Source: Oceanihabitans sp. 2_MG-2023 | GTDB taxonomy: Bacteria; Bacteroidota; Bacteroidia; Flavobacteriales; Flavobacteriaceae | Assembly: GCF_030547245.1 (NCBI RefSeq) | Contig: NZ_JAUOQT010000004.1 | Location: 129,001 to 193,000, forward strand | DNA: 64,000 nt | Direction: 5' to 3' | In this document: one piece after another, positions 17,331 to 25,244 of the stretch | Numbering within the stretch: the stretch's first letter is position 1 | How the letters are laid out: each line of letters begins with the position of its first letter | The notes under the pieces: generated by a model | Database searches by the model: none | Told to the model about the DNA's origin: nothing | What the model saw: the letters and a program-made list of their open reading frames with translations, nothing else | Translations under genes and position numbers: made by a program

Positions 17331-17498
17331 TTATAGGTTTAATTTTGCTAGTTTCTTCATTACTTCTTCAGCTTCAAATGTTTTTTGATCACTTTTTTTT
17401 CTATTGGTTGTAGAAAGTGTATATGCCTCTTCTAGGAGTTTAGCATATTGTTCTTTTAGTTTTTCTTTCTCTGATTTCTTTTTGAATACTCCGAACAT
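17331..17498 (-). CDS. Lacal_2735-type small protein
   Basis: A 55-aa basic helical protein beginning MFGVFKKKSEKEKLKEQYAK, with STTNRKKSDQKTFEAEEVMKKL near the end. This matches the Lacal_2735 family of small flavobacterial proteins, of unknown function. It is the first gene of the photolyase operon, seven bases before DUF2452. An imperfect -7 box (TATCTTTA) lies about 50 bases upstream on the minus strand. Confidence 0.75.
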   Translation of the reverse strand: MFGVFKKKSEKEKLKEQYAKLLEEAYTLSTTNRKKSDQKTFEAEEVMKKLAKLNL

Positions 17499-17743
17499 GT
17501 GTATTTGGTATCTATTTTATCACTAAATTTTTATAAAGATACAAAATGTCTAACTATTTTTTAAAATAATTAGACAAAAAACAATACTAACACTTTGTAA
17601 AGGCCAGCATTTTGTTGATTTTATGTTATAAGAAAGGATTTAAATAGTGAGATGTTTAATTAGATCTTAAGATTTTAAAAGCGTTTAGTACGTCGTAGAT
17701 AGTTTGAGAAGAGATTGAGAAAATATCAAATGGCTGACACCTA

Positions 17744-17783
17744 AAAAAACAAAGCCCTATAAACATTGCGTTTACAGGGCTTT
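17744..17783 (-). terminator. Terminator of tRNA-Ser
   Basis: AAAGCCCTATAAAC pairs with GTTTACAGGGCTTT; on the minus strand the stem is followed by a T-rich run. It directly follows the tRNA. Confidence 0.8.
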
Positions 17784-17787
17784 TTGC

Positions 17788-17871
17788 GGAGAAAGAGGGA
17801 TTCGAACCCCCGGAGGTGTGACCCTCAACAGTTTTCAAGACTGCCGCATTCGACCACTCTGCCATTTCTCC
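17788..17871 (-). tRNA. tRNA-Ser (anticodon UGA)
   Basis: An 84-nt minus-strand cloverleaf: acceptor GGAGAAA pairs with TTTCTCC, the anticodon stem-loop is CAGTC-TTGAAAA-CTG with anticodon TGA, a long variable arm is typical of serine tRNAs, and the T arm contains GGTTCGAATCC. CCA is not encoded. It decodes UCA and related serine codons. A minus-strand frame over this span (17656-17865) is its spurious translation. Confidence 0.95.
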
Positions 17872-17907
17872 TTGAGTGCCTCATTGGATATTCTCCAAAT
17901 GCGAGTG

Positions 17908-17938
17908 CAAATATATAATCCTTTTTGCTTCTTACCAA
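17908..17938 (-). promoter_or_regulatory. Bacteroidota promoter of tRNA-Ser
   Basis: On the minus strand TTG (17936-17938) and TATATTTG (17908-17915) are 20 bases apart, matching the -33/-7 consensus TTG...TAnnTTTG. The -7 box ends 36 bases before the tRNA. Confidence 0.7.
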
Positions 17939-17998
17939 TAAAAAAATGAAGTTTTATTTCTTTTTTTTTAGCAATACGAAATAATATTTAGAGACAAC

Positions 17999-18031
17999 TT
18001 GGTAATTAACGCGTTACAAATAGTACTTTTG
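17999..18031 (+). promoter_or_regulatory. Bacteroidota promoter of the nitroreductase gene
   Basis: TTG at 17999-18001 and TACTTTTG at 18024-18031, 22 bases apart; the -7 box ends 18 bases before the ATG at 18050, so the leader is very short. Confidence 0.65.
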
Positions 18032-18049
18032 CGAAAATAAATACTTAAA

Positions 18050-18685
18050 ATGAATATAATAGACCATCTATCTTGGCGATATGCAACCAAAAACTTCAAT
18101 GAATCGCAGTTAATAAACCCAGAATCTTTGCAAATTTTGTGTGATGCTTTTAACCTAACTGCAACATCGTATGGCTTGCAACCTATAAAGTTGGTGGTAA
18201 TTCAAGATAAAAAATTACAGGCTAGTTTGGTTACACATTCTATGAATCAACAGCAAGTAGCACAAGCTTCGCATGTATTCGTATTTTGTATTGAAACCAA
18301 TATTGATAAAGCATTTATTCTAAATTATTTTAATAGAGTGAAACAATTAAGAAACACTCCAGATGCGATTTTACAACCTTTTAGAGATTTCTTAATCGAA
18401 GATTTTTCTAATAAACAACAAGAAGCTATCGAAGATTGGGCAACCAAGCAAGCGTATCTTGCTATGGGAAACATGCTAACCGTTTGTGCTACGCAAGGAG
18501 TAGATGCTTGTCCAATGGAAGGCTTTAATCCTAATAAATACGACGAAATTTTAGACTTAAAAACGAAAGGTTTAAAATCGGTATTAATAATGCCAATTGG
18601 TTACAGAGCAGAAGATGATATATTTGCAGGATTTAAAAAAGTAAGAAAAAAAGTTTCAGAATCCGTAATTATACACAAACAATAA
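18050..18685 (+). CDS. NAD(P)H-dependent nitroreductase family protein
   Basis: A 211-aa FMN-dependent oxidoreductase of the NfsB-type nitroreductase family. Visible marks are the flavin-binding start HLSWRYATKNF, SYGLQPIKLVVIQDKKL for the active-site face, AYLAMGNMLTVCATQGVDACPMEGF, and IMPIGYRAEDD. It transfers electrons from NAD(P)H to nitro compounds, quinones or other flavin acceptors; the physiological substrate is unknown. It stands alone, with a clear promoter, divergent from tRNA-Ser. Confidence 0.85.
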   Translation: MNIIDHLSWRYATKNFNESQLINPESLQILCDAFNLTATSYGLQPIKLVVIQDKKLQASLVTHSMNQQQVAQASHVFVFCIETNIDKAFILNYFNRVKQLRNTPDAILQPFRDFLIEDFSNKQQEAIEDWATKQAYLAMGNMLTVCATQGVDACPMEGFNPNKYDEILDLKTKGLKSVLIMPIGYRAEDDIFAGFKKVRKKVSESVIIHKQ

Positions 18686-18698
18686 ACTGGCAAGATTG

Positions 18699-18727
18699 TT
18701 GTTATATTAAAAAAATAGATACATTTG
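18699..18727 (+). promoter_or_regulatory. Promoter of the thioredoxin-like gene
   Basis: TACATTTG (18720-18727) preceded by TTG (18699-18701, with another at 18696-18698), 18-21 bases apart, 26 bases before the ATG. Confidence 0.65.
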
Positions 18728-18753
18728 TAAAACCCACAAAACCAAATCCCAAA

Positions 18754-19215
18754 ATGAAAAATCTAATCTTAATAATAGCTTTTGCCTTTGTAAGCACTGT
18801 GTTTGCTCAAGAAGAAGCAATATCTAATCTTAATTGGTTAACAGATTTTAACCAAGCAAAATCTATTTCATCTAAAGAAAAGAAACCCATTTTAGTATAT
18901 TTTACAGGAAGCGATTGGTGTCCTCCATGTAAGATGTTAAAGGAGGATTTTTTTAATACTCCAGAGTTTGAAGAAAAAGCAAATAATATGGTTTTATTAA
19001 TGGTAGATATGCCAAGAAGAGTGGATATTATTACTCCAGAACAAAAGAAAAAAAACACAGCATTAGTTAATAAATATAATAAAAGTGGAGGCTATCCTAA
19101 TATTGTAGCTTTAAACGATAAGGGGAATGTAATTGGTGAAATTTCAGGATATACTTTCTTGCGTGAAACCGATAGACACAATGCATTTGTAGATTCTGTT
19201 TTAGAGAATTACTAA
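18754..19215 (+). CDS. Secreted thioredoxin-like protein
   Basis: A 153-aa protein with a signal peptide (residues 1-18, ending VFAQE) and a thioredoxin fold containing WCPPCK in a TGSDWCPPCKML context and a cis-proline loop SGGYPNIVAL. The CxxC is complete, so it is likely redox active in the periplasm, reducing or isomerising disulfides. It has its own promoter and terminator, so it is a single-gene unit. Confidence 0.85.
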   Translation: MKNLILIIAFAFVSTVFAQEEAISNLNWLTDFNQAKSISSKEKKPILVYFTGSDWCPPCKMLKEDFFNTPEFEEKANNMVLLMVDMPRRVDIITPEQKKKNTALVNKYNKSGGYPNIVALNDKGNVIGEISGYTFLRETDRHNAFVDSVLENY

Positions 19216-19232
19216 TAAAATGTAAACCTATT

Positions 19233-19269
19233 AAAAAGCGTTAAAACTTATAGTTTTAGCGCTTTTTTT
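19233..19269 (+). terminator. Terminator after the thioredoxin-like gene
   Basis: AAAAAGCG-TTAAAACT and AGTTTTA-GCGCTTTTT form a stem with a short loop and a T run. Confidence 0.8.
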
Positions 19270-19286
19270 ATTCCTAAGATTAATCG

Positions 19287-19294
19287 TAAATTTG
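19287..19294 (+). promoter_or_regulatory. -7 box of the DegT-family aminotransferase gene
   Basis: TAAATTTG matches TAnnTTTG and lies 23 bases before the start codon. No good -33 TTG is present, so only half the promoter is seen. Confidence 0.5.
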
Positions 19295-19317
19295 CTTTTT
19301 AATAACGATATAAGTAT

Positions 19318-20514
19318 ATGCCAGGATTTGAACTTTTTGGAGATAAAGAACGTAAAGAAGTAAACGACGTATTAGAAAACGGCGTGCTCATGCGTTATGG
19401 ATTCGATGCCATGCGAAATGGACATTGGAAAGCAAAAGAACTAGAACAAGCCTTACAAGACAAACTACAAGTACAACACGCACAATTAGTATCAAGTGGT
19501 ACAGCTGCAGTTTCTATTGCATTAGCTGCTGCAGGAATTGGAGCAGGAGATGAGGTGATTATGCCAACATTTACTTTTGTTGCAAGTTTTGAAGCGATTA
19601 TGATGCTTGGCGCTGTTCCGGTTTTAGTAGATATTGACGATACACTTACTTTAAATCCTGAAGCAGTAAAAAAAGCAATTACACCAAATACAAAAGCAAT
19701 TATGCCTGTGCATATGTGCGGAAGTATGGCCGATTTAGATGCCTTAAAAGGAATTTGTGATGCTAATGATTTAATCTTAATTGAAGATTCTTCGCAAGCA
19801 ACTGGTGCAACGTACAAAGGAAAACCACTTGGTAGTATTGGTGATTTAGGTTGCTTGTCTTTAGATTTTGTGAAAATTATTACTGCTGGCGAAGGAGGAG
19901 CTGTACTTACCAACAATCCTAAATACGCATTACATGCCGATCATTTTAGTGATCATGGTCACGATCATAAAGGAAACGATAGAGGTGCAGAAACACATCC
20001 TTTTTTAGGCTACAACTTTAGAATTTCCGAATTACATGCAGCAGTTGGTTTAGCACAAATAAATAGATTGGATGAGTTTGTTGCGATACAGAAAAAAAAC
20101 TATAGCATACTTCAAGATGCTTTATCACAAATACCAGAAGTTACTTTTAGAACCGTTCCAGAAGGAGGAGTGGAAAGTTATTCGTTTTTAAGTTTCTTTT
20201 TGCCAGATTTAGAAACGTCTAGAAAAGCTTCGACTGCACTAAAAGAAAATGGTATCGATGCCTGTTTTCATTATTATGATAACCAATGGCATTATATTAG
20301 AAAATGGCAACACCTTAAAGATTTAAAGACATTGTATCCTATTCCTGCCGAAGTAAAAGAAGGATTAAAATATCTGGAAAAAGCAGATTATTCTGTGTCT
20401 GATGCTTTTATTGCTAGAAATATATCTTGTTTAATAAAACTATCTTGGACAGAGGCTGAGGTTAAAGAACGAGCAAAGAAAATGCAACAAGTTATAAGAA
20501 CAGCAATTCTGTAG
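19318..20514 (+). CDS. DegT/DnrJ/EryC1/StrS aminotransferase, KdnA-like
   Basis: A 398-aa PLP-dependent sugar aminotransferase. It has the PLP-phosphate region VSSGTAAVSIALAAAGIGAG, IEDSSQATGATYKGKPLG, the lysine in FVKIITAGEGGAVLTNN, and GYNFRISELHAAVGLAQ. The opening PGFELFGDKERKEV and GHDHKGNDRGAETHP resemble KdnA of Shewanella, which makes 8-amino-Kdo for lipopolysaccharide. I judge the family certain and the KdnA match likely, from memory. The KdnB dehydrogenase partner is not in the window, so the substrate is open. It is transcribed alone. Confidence 0.85.
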   Translation: MPGFELFGDKERKEVNDVLENGVLMRYGFDAMRNGHWKAKELEQALQDKLQVQHAQLVSSGTAAVSIALAAAGIGAGDEVIMPTFTFVASFEAIMMLGAVPVLVDIDDTLTLNPEAVKKAITPNTKAIMPVHMCGSMADLDALKGICDANDLILIEDSSQATGATYKGKPLGSIGDLGCLSLDFVKIITAGEGGAVLTNNPKYALHADHFSDHGHDHKGNDRGAETHPFLGYNFRISELHAAVGLAQINRLDEFVAIQKKNYSILQDALSQIPEVTFRTVPEGGVESYSFLSFFLPDLETSRKASTALKENGIDACFHYYDNQWHYIRKWQHLKDLKTLYPIPAEVKEGLKYLEKADYSVSDAFIARNISCLIKLSWTEAEVKERAKKMQQVIRTAIL

Positions 20515-20529
20515 AAAAAAATAAAATGT

Positions 20530-20571
20530 AAAAAATCTCTTTTTAGCAAATGCTTAAAAGGGATTTTTTTT
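20530..20571 (+). terminator. Terminator after the aminotransferase gene
   Basis: AAAAATCTCTTTTTAGC and GCTTAAAAGGGATTTTT form a long imperfect stem ending in a T run. Confidence 0.75.
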
Positions 20572-20657
20572 GCTTAAAAAATTATTTTCATAATGTTAAC
20601 CTTTTTGATTTTTAGAGTATAAATGTTAAAATCTAATTATTTAAAAGTCTATTAATC

Positions 20658-21410
20658 ATGAAATTATTACAAACAATTAACCAAAATTTTTTTCTTTTTA
20701 CAATTCTTGCTATTGTATCTGTGTCTTGTAGCATAGATGGATTAGAAGATAACGAACAACAGCAACAACAATCTACTTCTTTAAATGACTTACAGGGAAA
20801 CTGGATACGAGTTGGTGGCAATAACCCAATTAATAATGGTGTAAAAATACATGTCGATAACAATATTGGAAAGATAACAGACCCGCAACAATCTGGTTAT
20901 GCTATTGGGGATGAAAAGTGGATAGATATTTTTGGATTAGGCGCTGGAGAATATACACATGAAGAGTTGGGTAGTGATTACAACTATTATCCAGCTACCA
21001 TAAAATATGGAGTAGACGATACTTTGCGTGTAGATGTAAACCATTCTGGTGCTGGGAATATTCAAAAATGGGTTAGAGAATCCAATTATACTCCACAAAG
21101 TGTTTTTTTAGAAGTACTTGAAGGAAGTTGGATTCGAGTAGGAGGTAACAATACAACAAATAATGATCTTGTAATAGCTGTAACTAATACAACTGGTACT
21201 ATAACGGATGCGGCATTATCTGGATTTAATATTGGAGATGTTAAGTGGAAAGATATATATGCAATTGATGCTAATAGTTTTATTTACGAAGAGCTTGGTA
21301 GCGATTATAATTACTATAATTCATTTATGGAACTTGGAGTTGCAGATACTTTAAGCATTTCAGTTGGTTATAATGGTTCTGGTAATATTCAGAAGTGGGT
21401 AAGACAATAA
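20658..21410 (+). CDS. Lipoprotein with a duplicated domain
   Basis: A 250-aa lipoprotein: the signal ends at the lipobox VSVSC (cysteine at about 24), followed by a short glutamine tract. The rest is two tandem copies of a domain of about 95 residues. Each begins GxWIRVGGNN, contains SGxxIGDxKWxDI and EELGSDYNYY, and ends SGxGNIQKWVR. The copies differ by point changes only, pointing to an internal duplication. It probably faces the periplasm or cell surface. I do not recognise the domain family. The gene is a single unit with its own terminator. Confidence 0.8.
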   Translation: MKLLQTINQNFFLFTILAIVSVSCSIDGLEDNEQQQQQSTSLNDLQGNWIRVGGNNPINNGVKIHVDNNIGKITDPQQSGYAIGDEKWIDIFGLGAGEYTHEELGSDYNYYPATIKYGVDDTLRVDVNHSGAGNIQKWVRESNYTPQSVFLEVLEGSWIRVGGNNTTNNDLVIAVTNTTGTITDAALSGFNIGDVKWKDIYAIDANSFIYEELGSDYNYYNSFMELGVADTLSISVGYNGSGNIQKWVRQ

Positions 21411-21500
21411 TCAAGAGCTACATAAAATACAATAAACCGAGAAATACATCGCATATTTATTTTTTGGTAAAATAGTAAAGATGCTATTAATCGATGTTAA

Positions 21501-21537
21501 GAGAAACCCTAAGCTAAGGCTAGATGGTTTCTCTTTT
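21501..21537 (+). terminator. Terminator between lipoprotein and ribB genes
   Basis: GAGAAACC (21501-21508) pairs with GGTTTCTC (21526-21533), followed by TTTT. Convergent genes flank it. Confidence 0.7.
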
Positions 21538-21556
21538 CGTATGCTATAGATTGTTA

Positions 21557-22714
21557 TTAATAGCCTACGTATTCTACAATTTCTAATCCATAACCAATCA
21601 TACCAACACGTTTTGTTTGTTGTGTGTTAGATATTAATTTAAGTTTATGAATGTTTAAATCATGTAGTATTTGAGCTCCAATACCAAAATCTTTATTATC
21701 CATTGCTATTGCCGGAGCTTTAGCTATGGATCCTTCGGTTTGATTTTCTTTTAGTAACGTTAGACGTTTTAATAAATTTAAAGATTGCGATTGTTGGTTA
21801 ATAAATAAGATGGCACCTTTTCCTTCTTGATTTATAACACGAAACATATCGTCTAGCTTCTCATCTGCATTATTAGTTAACGTACCAAGAATATCATTGT
21901 TTATTAGTGTTGAATTTACTCTTGTTAAAACAGGTTCATTTGTTGTCCAATCTCCTTTAGTAAGTGCAATATGAACTTGATCGTTTGTTGTTTGTTGGTA
22001 TGCTCGTAATCTAAAACTACCAAAACGAGTTTCAATGTTAAAGTCTTCTTTTTTCTCTATTAAAGAATCGTGATCCATTCTATAAGCGACTAGGTCTTCA
22101 ATAGAAACAATTTTCAAATCAAATTTTTCAGCTACCTCAAAAAGTTGTGGTAAACGTGCCATGGTTCCATCTTCGTTCATTATTTCTACAATAACTCCAG
22201 CAGGTTGTAACCCAGCTAAACGAGCAAAATCGATAGCAGCTTCTGTATGGCCTGTTCTACGTAAAACACCACCTTCTTTTGCGACAAGAGGAAAAATATG
22301 TCCAGGTCTTGCTAGGTCGAAAGGTTTCGTGTCCTTTTGTACTAAAGATTTAATAGTTAAAGCACGATCGCTAGCAGAGATCCCAGTAGTTACTCCTTGA
22401 CCTTTTAGGTCTACCGAAACTGTAAATGCAGTTTCCATAGGATCTGTATTATTGGTTACCATCATGTGTAACCCTAATTCTTTACAACGGTCTTCTGTTA
22501 AAGGTGCACAAATTAAACCACGACCATGTGTAGCCATAAAGTTTATCATTTCAGGGCTTACTAATTCTGCTGCAGCTAAAAAATCGCCTTCATTTTCTCT
22601 ATCTTCATCGTCTACAACAATAATTACTTTTCCATTTTTAATGTCATTAATGGCATCTTCAATAGTGTTTAGTTTATAACTTTTTTTATTGCTGTTTTCT
22701 ACTTTTGTTATCAT
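21557..22714 (-). CDS. ribB: 3,4-dihydroxy-2-butanone-4-phosphate synthase with degenerate GTP cyclohydrolase II domain
   Basis: A 385-aa riboflavin-pathway protein. Residues 1-215 are a full DHBP synthase, which makes 3,4-dihydroxy-2-butanone 4-phosphate from ribulose 5-phosphate; it has the [13 protein letters not shown] loop and [18 protein letters not shown]. Residues about 225-385 align with GTP cyclohydrolase II ([11 protein letters not shown]), but the zinc cysteines are gone: the SECLTGD position reads NSTLINND and the CDCG position NNAD, and the EGRG site reads QSQS. The second half is therefore probably inactive and structural. The gene is the last of the ftsK-lolA-permease operon. 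Confidence 0.9.
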   Translation of the reverse strand: MITKVENSNKKSYKLNTIEDAINDIKNGKVIIVVDDEDRENEGDFLAAAELVSPEMINFMATHGRGLICAPLTEDRCKELGLHMMVTNNTDPMETAFTVSVDLKGQGVTTGISASDRALTIKSLVQKDTKPFDLARPGHIFPLVAKEGGVLRRTGHTEAAIDFARLAGLQPAGVIVEIMNEDGTMARLPQLFEVAEKFDLKIVSIEDLVAYRMDHDSLIEKKEDFNIETRFGSFRLRAYQQTTNDQVHIALTKGDWTTNEPVLTRVNSTLINNDILGTLTNNADEKLDDMFRVINQEGKGAILFINQQSQSLNLLKRLTLLKENQTEGSIAKAPAIAMDNKDFGIGAQILHDLNIHKLKLISNTQQTKRVGMIGYGLEIVEYVGY

Positions 22715-22729
22715 GTTGCAAAGATATTC

Positions 22730-24553
22730 TTATTTTAATGTATTTGAAAAGTCTTCATTAATTTTATTTCGTTTTAAAAAGTGTGTTAAAGGATAAAAAA
22801 CGAAACCAAGAAGTAATATTATTGGGTTTTTAGAATTTGTTTTCTTCTCTAATAAAGCATAAAGAGCATTGGTGTTTAAAAATGATTTTACATAGTAGAT
22901 AAGTGTCATTGCAAAAGAGATGATACTTAATTGTACTGCTGCGGAAGCAAAATTAGGAAGTTTATTGTTTTTAAAAACGAGGTATAAAATAATTAAAAGG
23001 AGTCCAGAGATATAAAAAATTAATGCCGTTTTAGAATGAAAACTATAGTTTTTAAACATCGATTTTACTTTCTCTTTATTTTCCGGTTTTACTTCATATT
23101 CTTCAGTTACCGAATCTTTTTCAGTATCCGACTGTATTTTAAATACTTTTTTTATTGGTTCAATAATATGATCAAACTCAAATAAACCTCTATCAGCAGT
23201 TGCTCTTTTCGTTAGGAAAACGCCAAGAGGAAACATGATCATTGTGGAAATCCAAGGTGCAATCATTGGGTTTATACTTCCGTCGTTTGCACTATTTTTT
23301 GCGAAAATACCAATAAAGTGATAGGTTAAAAATAATAAAATAGCAATAACCATTGGTAAGCCTATTCCTCCTTTTCTAATTAATGCCCCTAGTGGCGCAC
23401 CTACAAAAAATAGAATGATACAGGCAAAACCTAAAGCAAATTTTTCATGAAATGCTACAATATGCTTATTGTAATTGGTTTGTTTGTTTGCAATAAATTT
23501 CACTTTAGTATTCATCATTTGCTTCGTACTGTTCGTGCTGTTTAATGCTAAATCTATTAGTTGAATTTTCTTTTTAGTTTCATATAAACTTAATACATCT
23601 CCATTAAAAATGGTGTCCTTTTTTAAGCGTAAACCATTATCAAGTGAGGCTACTTGAGATCTGTTGTATAAATCTTCAGAAAAGATATCAAAGTCTTTTT
23701 TATTTTCTACGGTTAGTGAGTCTATGGTATAGTTTAAATCTGCAATATTAAGCATGCTGTATTTGTCGGATACATTTTTTTCGTCTAAATCTTGACTATT
23801 TTCTTCCGATAAATCTATGTTGACGGTGTATTTTTTAAAGGCACTCTTTACTAGAGGATTTTTTTCTCTTTCTTTAAAGTTGTTAGGAGGCGTATCATCA
23901 TAAAAGTAGCCATCATGCAATATTAGTTTTAATACACTAGATTTTTCGTTACCAATAAGTTCTCCAGATTTTGAAACAATTGTTCTATAATTTTTATTTC
24001 CTCTTGTCGAGCTGCTTTTTACATGTATTACAACACCTTTAAGGTCTTTGCCATTTAAGCCACTTTTTTCTTCCACCTTAATATTAAAGTTGCCAACATC
24101 GTTAAATTGCCCTTCTGCAATAGCCATTGCAGGTTTTAATTTTTGAATATTTTTTCTAAGGTTATAAGAATTGTATTCTCCCCAAGGTATTACGCTGTTA
24201 CTAAAAAAGAATGTGGTAACACCAAGTATACCAATAAATATACCTAAACCAGCCATGGCACGTTGTAATGAGATACCAGTAGATTTCATGGCTGCAAACT
24301 CATAGTTTTCGGCAAAATTACCAAATACCATTATAGACGCAAGTAGTATAGTTAGTGGTAATACTAAAGGAATTAGCTTTGGTGAATAATAAAGTAAGAA
24401 CTTTAAAACGACAATTAGGTCTAAGTCTTTACCCGCTAATTCTTTAATAAATAGCCAAATTGTTTGTAAAACAAAAATCAGCATGAGTATTAAAAACACG
24501 CTGATAAAGGTCTTTAGGTAAGTGTTTAAAATGTATCTGTCTAATATTTTCAC
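22730..24553 (-). CDS. LptF/LptG family permease
   Basis: A 607-aa inner-membrane protein of the YjgP/YjgQ family, part of the lipopolysaccharide exporter LptB2FG. An N-terminal group of membrane helices (about 12-120) starts MKILDRYILNTYLKTF, a typical LptF/G beginning. A periplasmic domain of about 200 residues follows, then more helices (about 365-450). A C-terminal addition with further helices after residue 500 makes it longer than the usual 360-400 aa. It lies 30 bases after lolA and 15 before ribB, in one operon. Whether it acts as LptF or LptG is not decided by the sequence. Confidence 0.9.
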   Translation of the reverse strand: MKILDRYILNTYLKTFISVFLILMLIFVLQTIWLFIKELAGKDLDLIVVLKFLLYYSPKLIPLVLPLTILLASIMVFGNFAENYEFAAMKSTGISLQRAMAGLGIFIGILGVTTFFFSNSVIPWGEYNSYNLRKNIQKLKPAMAIAEGQFNDVGNFNIKVEEKSGLNGKDLKGVVIHVKSSSTRGNKNYRTIVSKSGELIGNEKSSVLKLILHDGYFYDDTPPNNFKEREKNPLVKSAFKKYTVNIDLSEENSQDLDEKNVSDKYSMLNIADLNYTIDSLTVENKKDFDIFSEDLYNRSQVASLDNGLRLKKDTIFNGDVLSLYETKKKIQLIDLALNSTNSTKQMMNTKVKFIANKQTNYNKHIVAFHEKFALGFACIILFFVGAPLGALIRKGGIGLPMVIAILLFLTYHFIGIFAKNSANDGSINPMIAPWISTMIMFPLGVFLTKRATADRGLFEFDHIIEPIKKVFKIQSDTEKDSVTEEYEVKPENKEKVKSMFKNYSFHSKTALIFYISGLLLIILYLVFKNNKLPNFASAAVQLSIISFAMTLIYYVKSFLNTNALYALLEKKTNSKNPIILLLGFVFYPLTHFLKRNKINEDFSNTLK

Positions 24554-24583
24554 ACTTTAATTGTATTACTATTTTTTAATGTA

Positions 24584-25219
24584 CTAATCTAACTTTTCTA
24601 TATAGTAGTCTTTAAACTTACTTTCGTCAAAGGTAAATAAGGTTTTTGAAATAGTCTCGTTTGTTTTAAAAGAATTAACGGTTAAAGTAGTTTTTGTTCC
24701 GTTTTTTCCTGTTTCAATTAAATTGTAAATATGTTTTGTTTGCGCATCTATTCCTAAAAGCACTGATTTTATTTCCGAATTTGAATCGATAGGAGTCAAT
24801 TTTACATATTGTATTTTTCTTCCTTGTACATTTTGAACGATGTCCATAACATAGGTGAATCCGTCTTCATAAAAAGATAACATTTTACTTGGTGTTATGC
24901 TTCCTTCGTCGTCCATACTTTCCGAAGAAATAGTTACTTGTTCGTCTTCAGGACTTATGCTGTACAGTGTTTTTCCGTTATATATTCTGGTTATACCAAG
25001 AATGTTTAGTTTGAATTTTTCACCTTGCATTACTACATCACCACGTGTTTCTTGTTTAATATTCTCGGCAGTATTATGTAGCATATATTTAAAGTCTATA
25101 GCTATATTATCATAGCTTTTTACTTTTTGGGAAACTTCGTCCAATAAGGTTTTAGCTTCATTTTGAGCAAAGCTTGTAATACTTAATAAAATGGTGAATA
25201 TGAAAATTAACTTCTTCAT
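24584..25219 (-). CDS. lolA: Outer-membrane lipoprotein carrier LolA family protein
   Basis: A 211-aa periplasmic protein with a signal peptide (residues 1-18, ending SFAQN) and the LolA beta-barrel pattern: SYDNIAIDFKYML near the start, RGDVVMQGEKFKL, and RIYNGKTLYSISPEDEQV. LolA carries lipoproteins across the periplasm from the LolCDE exporter. It sits between ftsK and the LptF/G permease, linking lipoprotein and LPS transport genes in one operon, an order conserved in Bacteroidota. Confidence 0.85.
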   Translation of the reverse strand: MKKLIFIFTILLSITSFAQNEAKTLLDEVSQKVKSYDNIAIDFKYMLHNTAENIKQETRGDVVMQGEKFKLNILGITRIYNGKTLYSISPEDEQVTISSESMDDEGSITPSKMLSFYEDGFTYVMDIVQNVQGRKIQYVKLTPIDSNSEIKSVLLGIDAQTKHIYNLIETGKNGTKTTLTVNSFKTNETISKTLFTFDESKFKDYYIEKLD

Positions 25220-25244
25220 AATAAATACTTGTTTTTCTTTTTTG

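Noticed and set aside
17656-17865. 69-aa minus-strand frame beginning MAEWSNAAVLKTVEG
   Set aside because: It is the translation of the tRNA-Ser gene and its terminator, a known artefact.
19395-19916. 173-aa frame antisense to the aminotransferase gene
   Set aside because: Alanine/serine-rich shadow of a well-supported gene.
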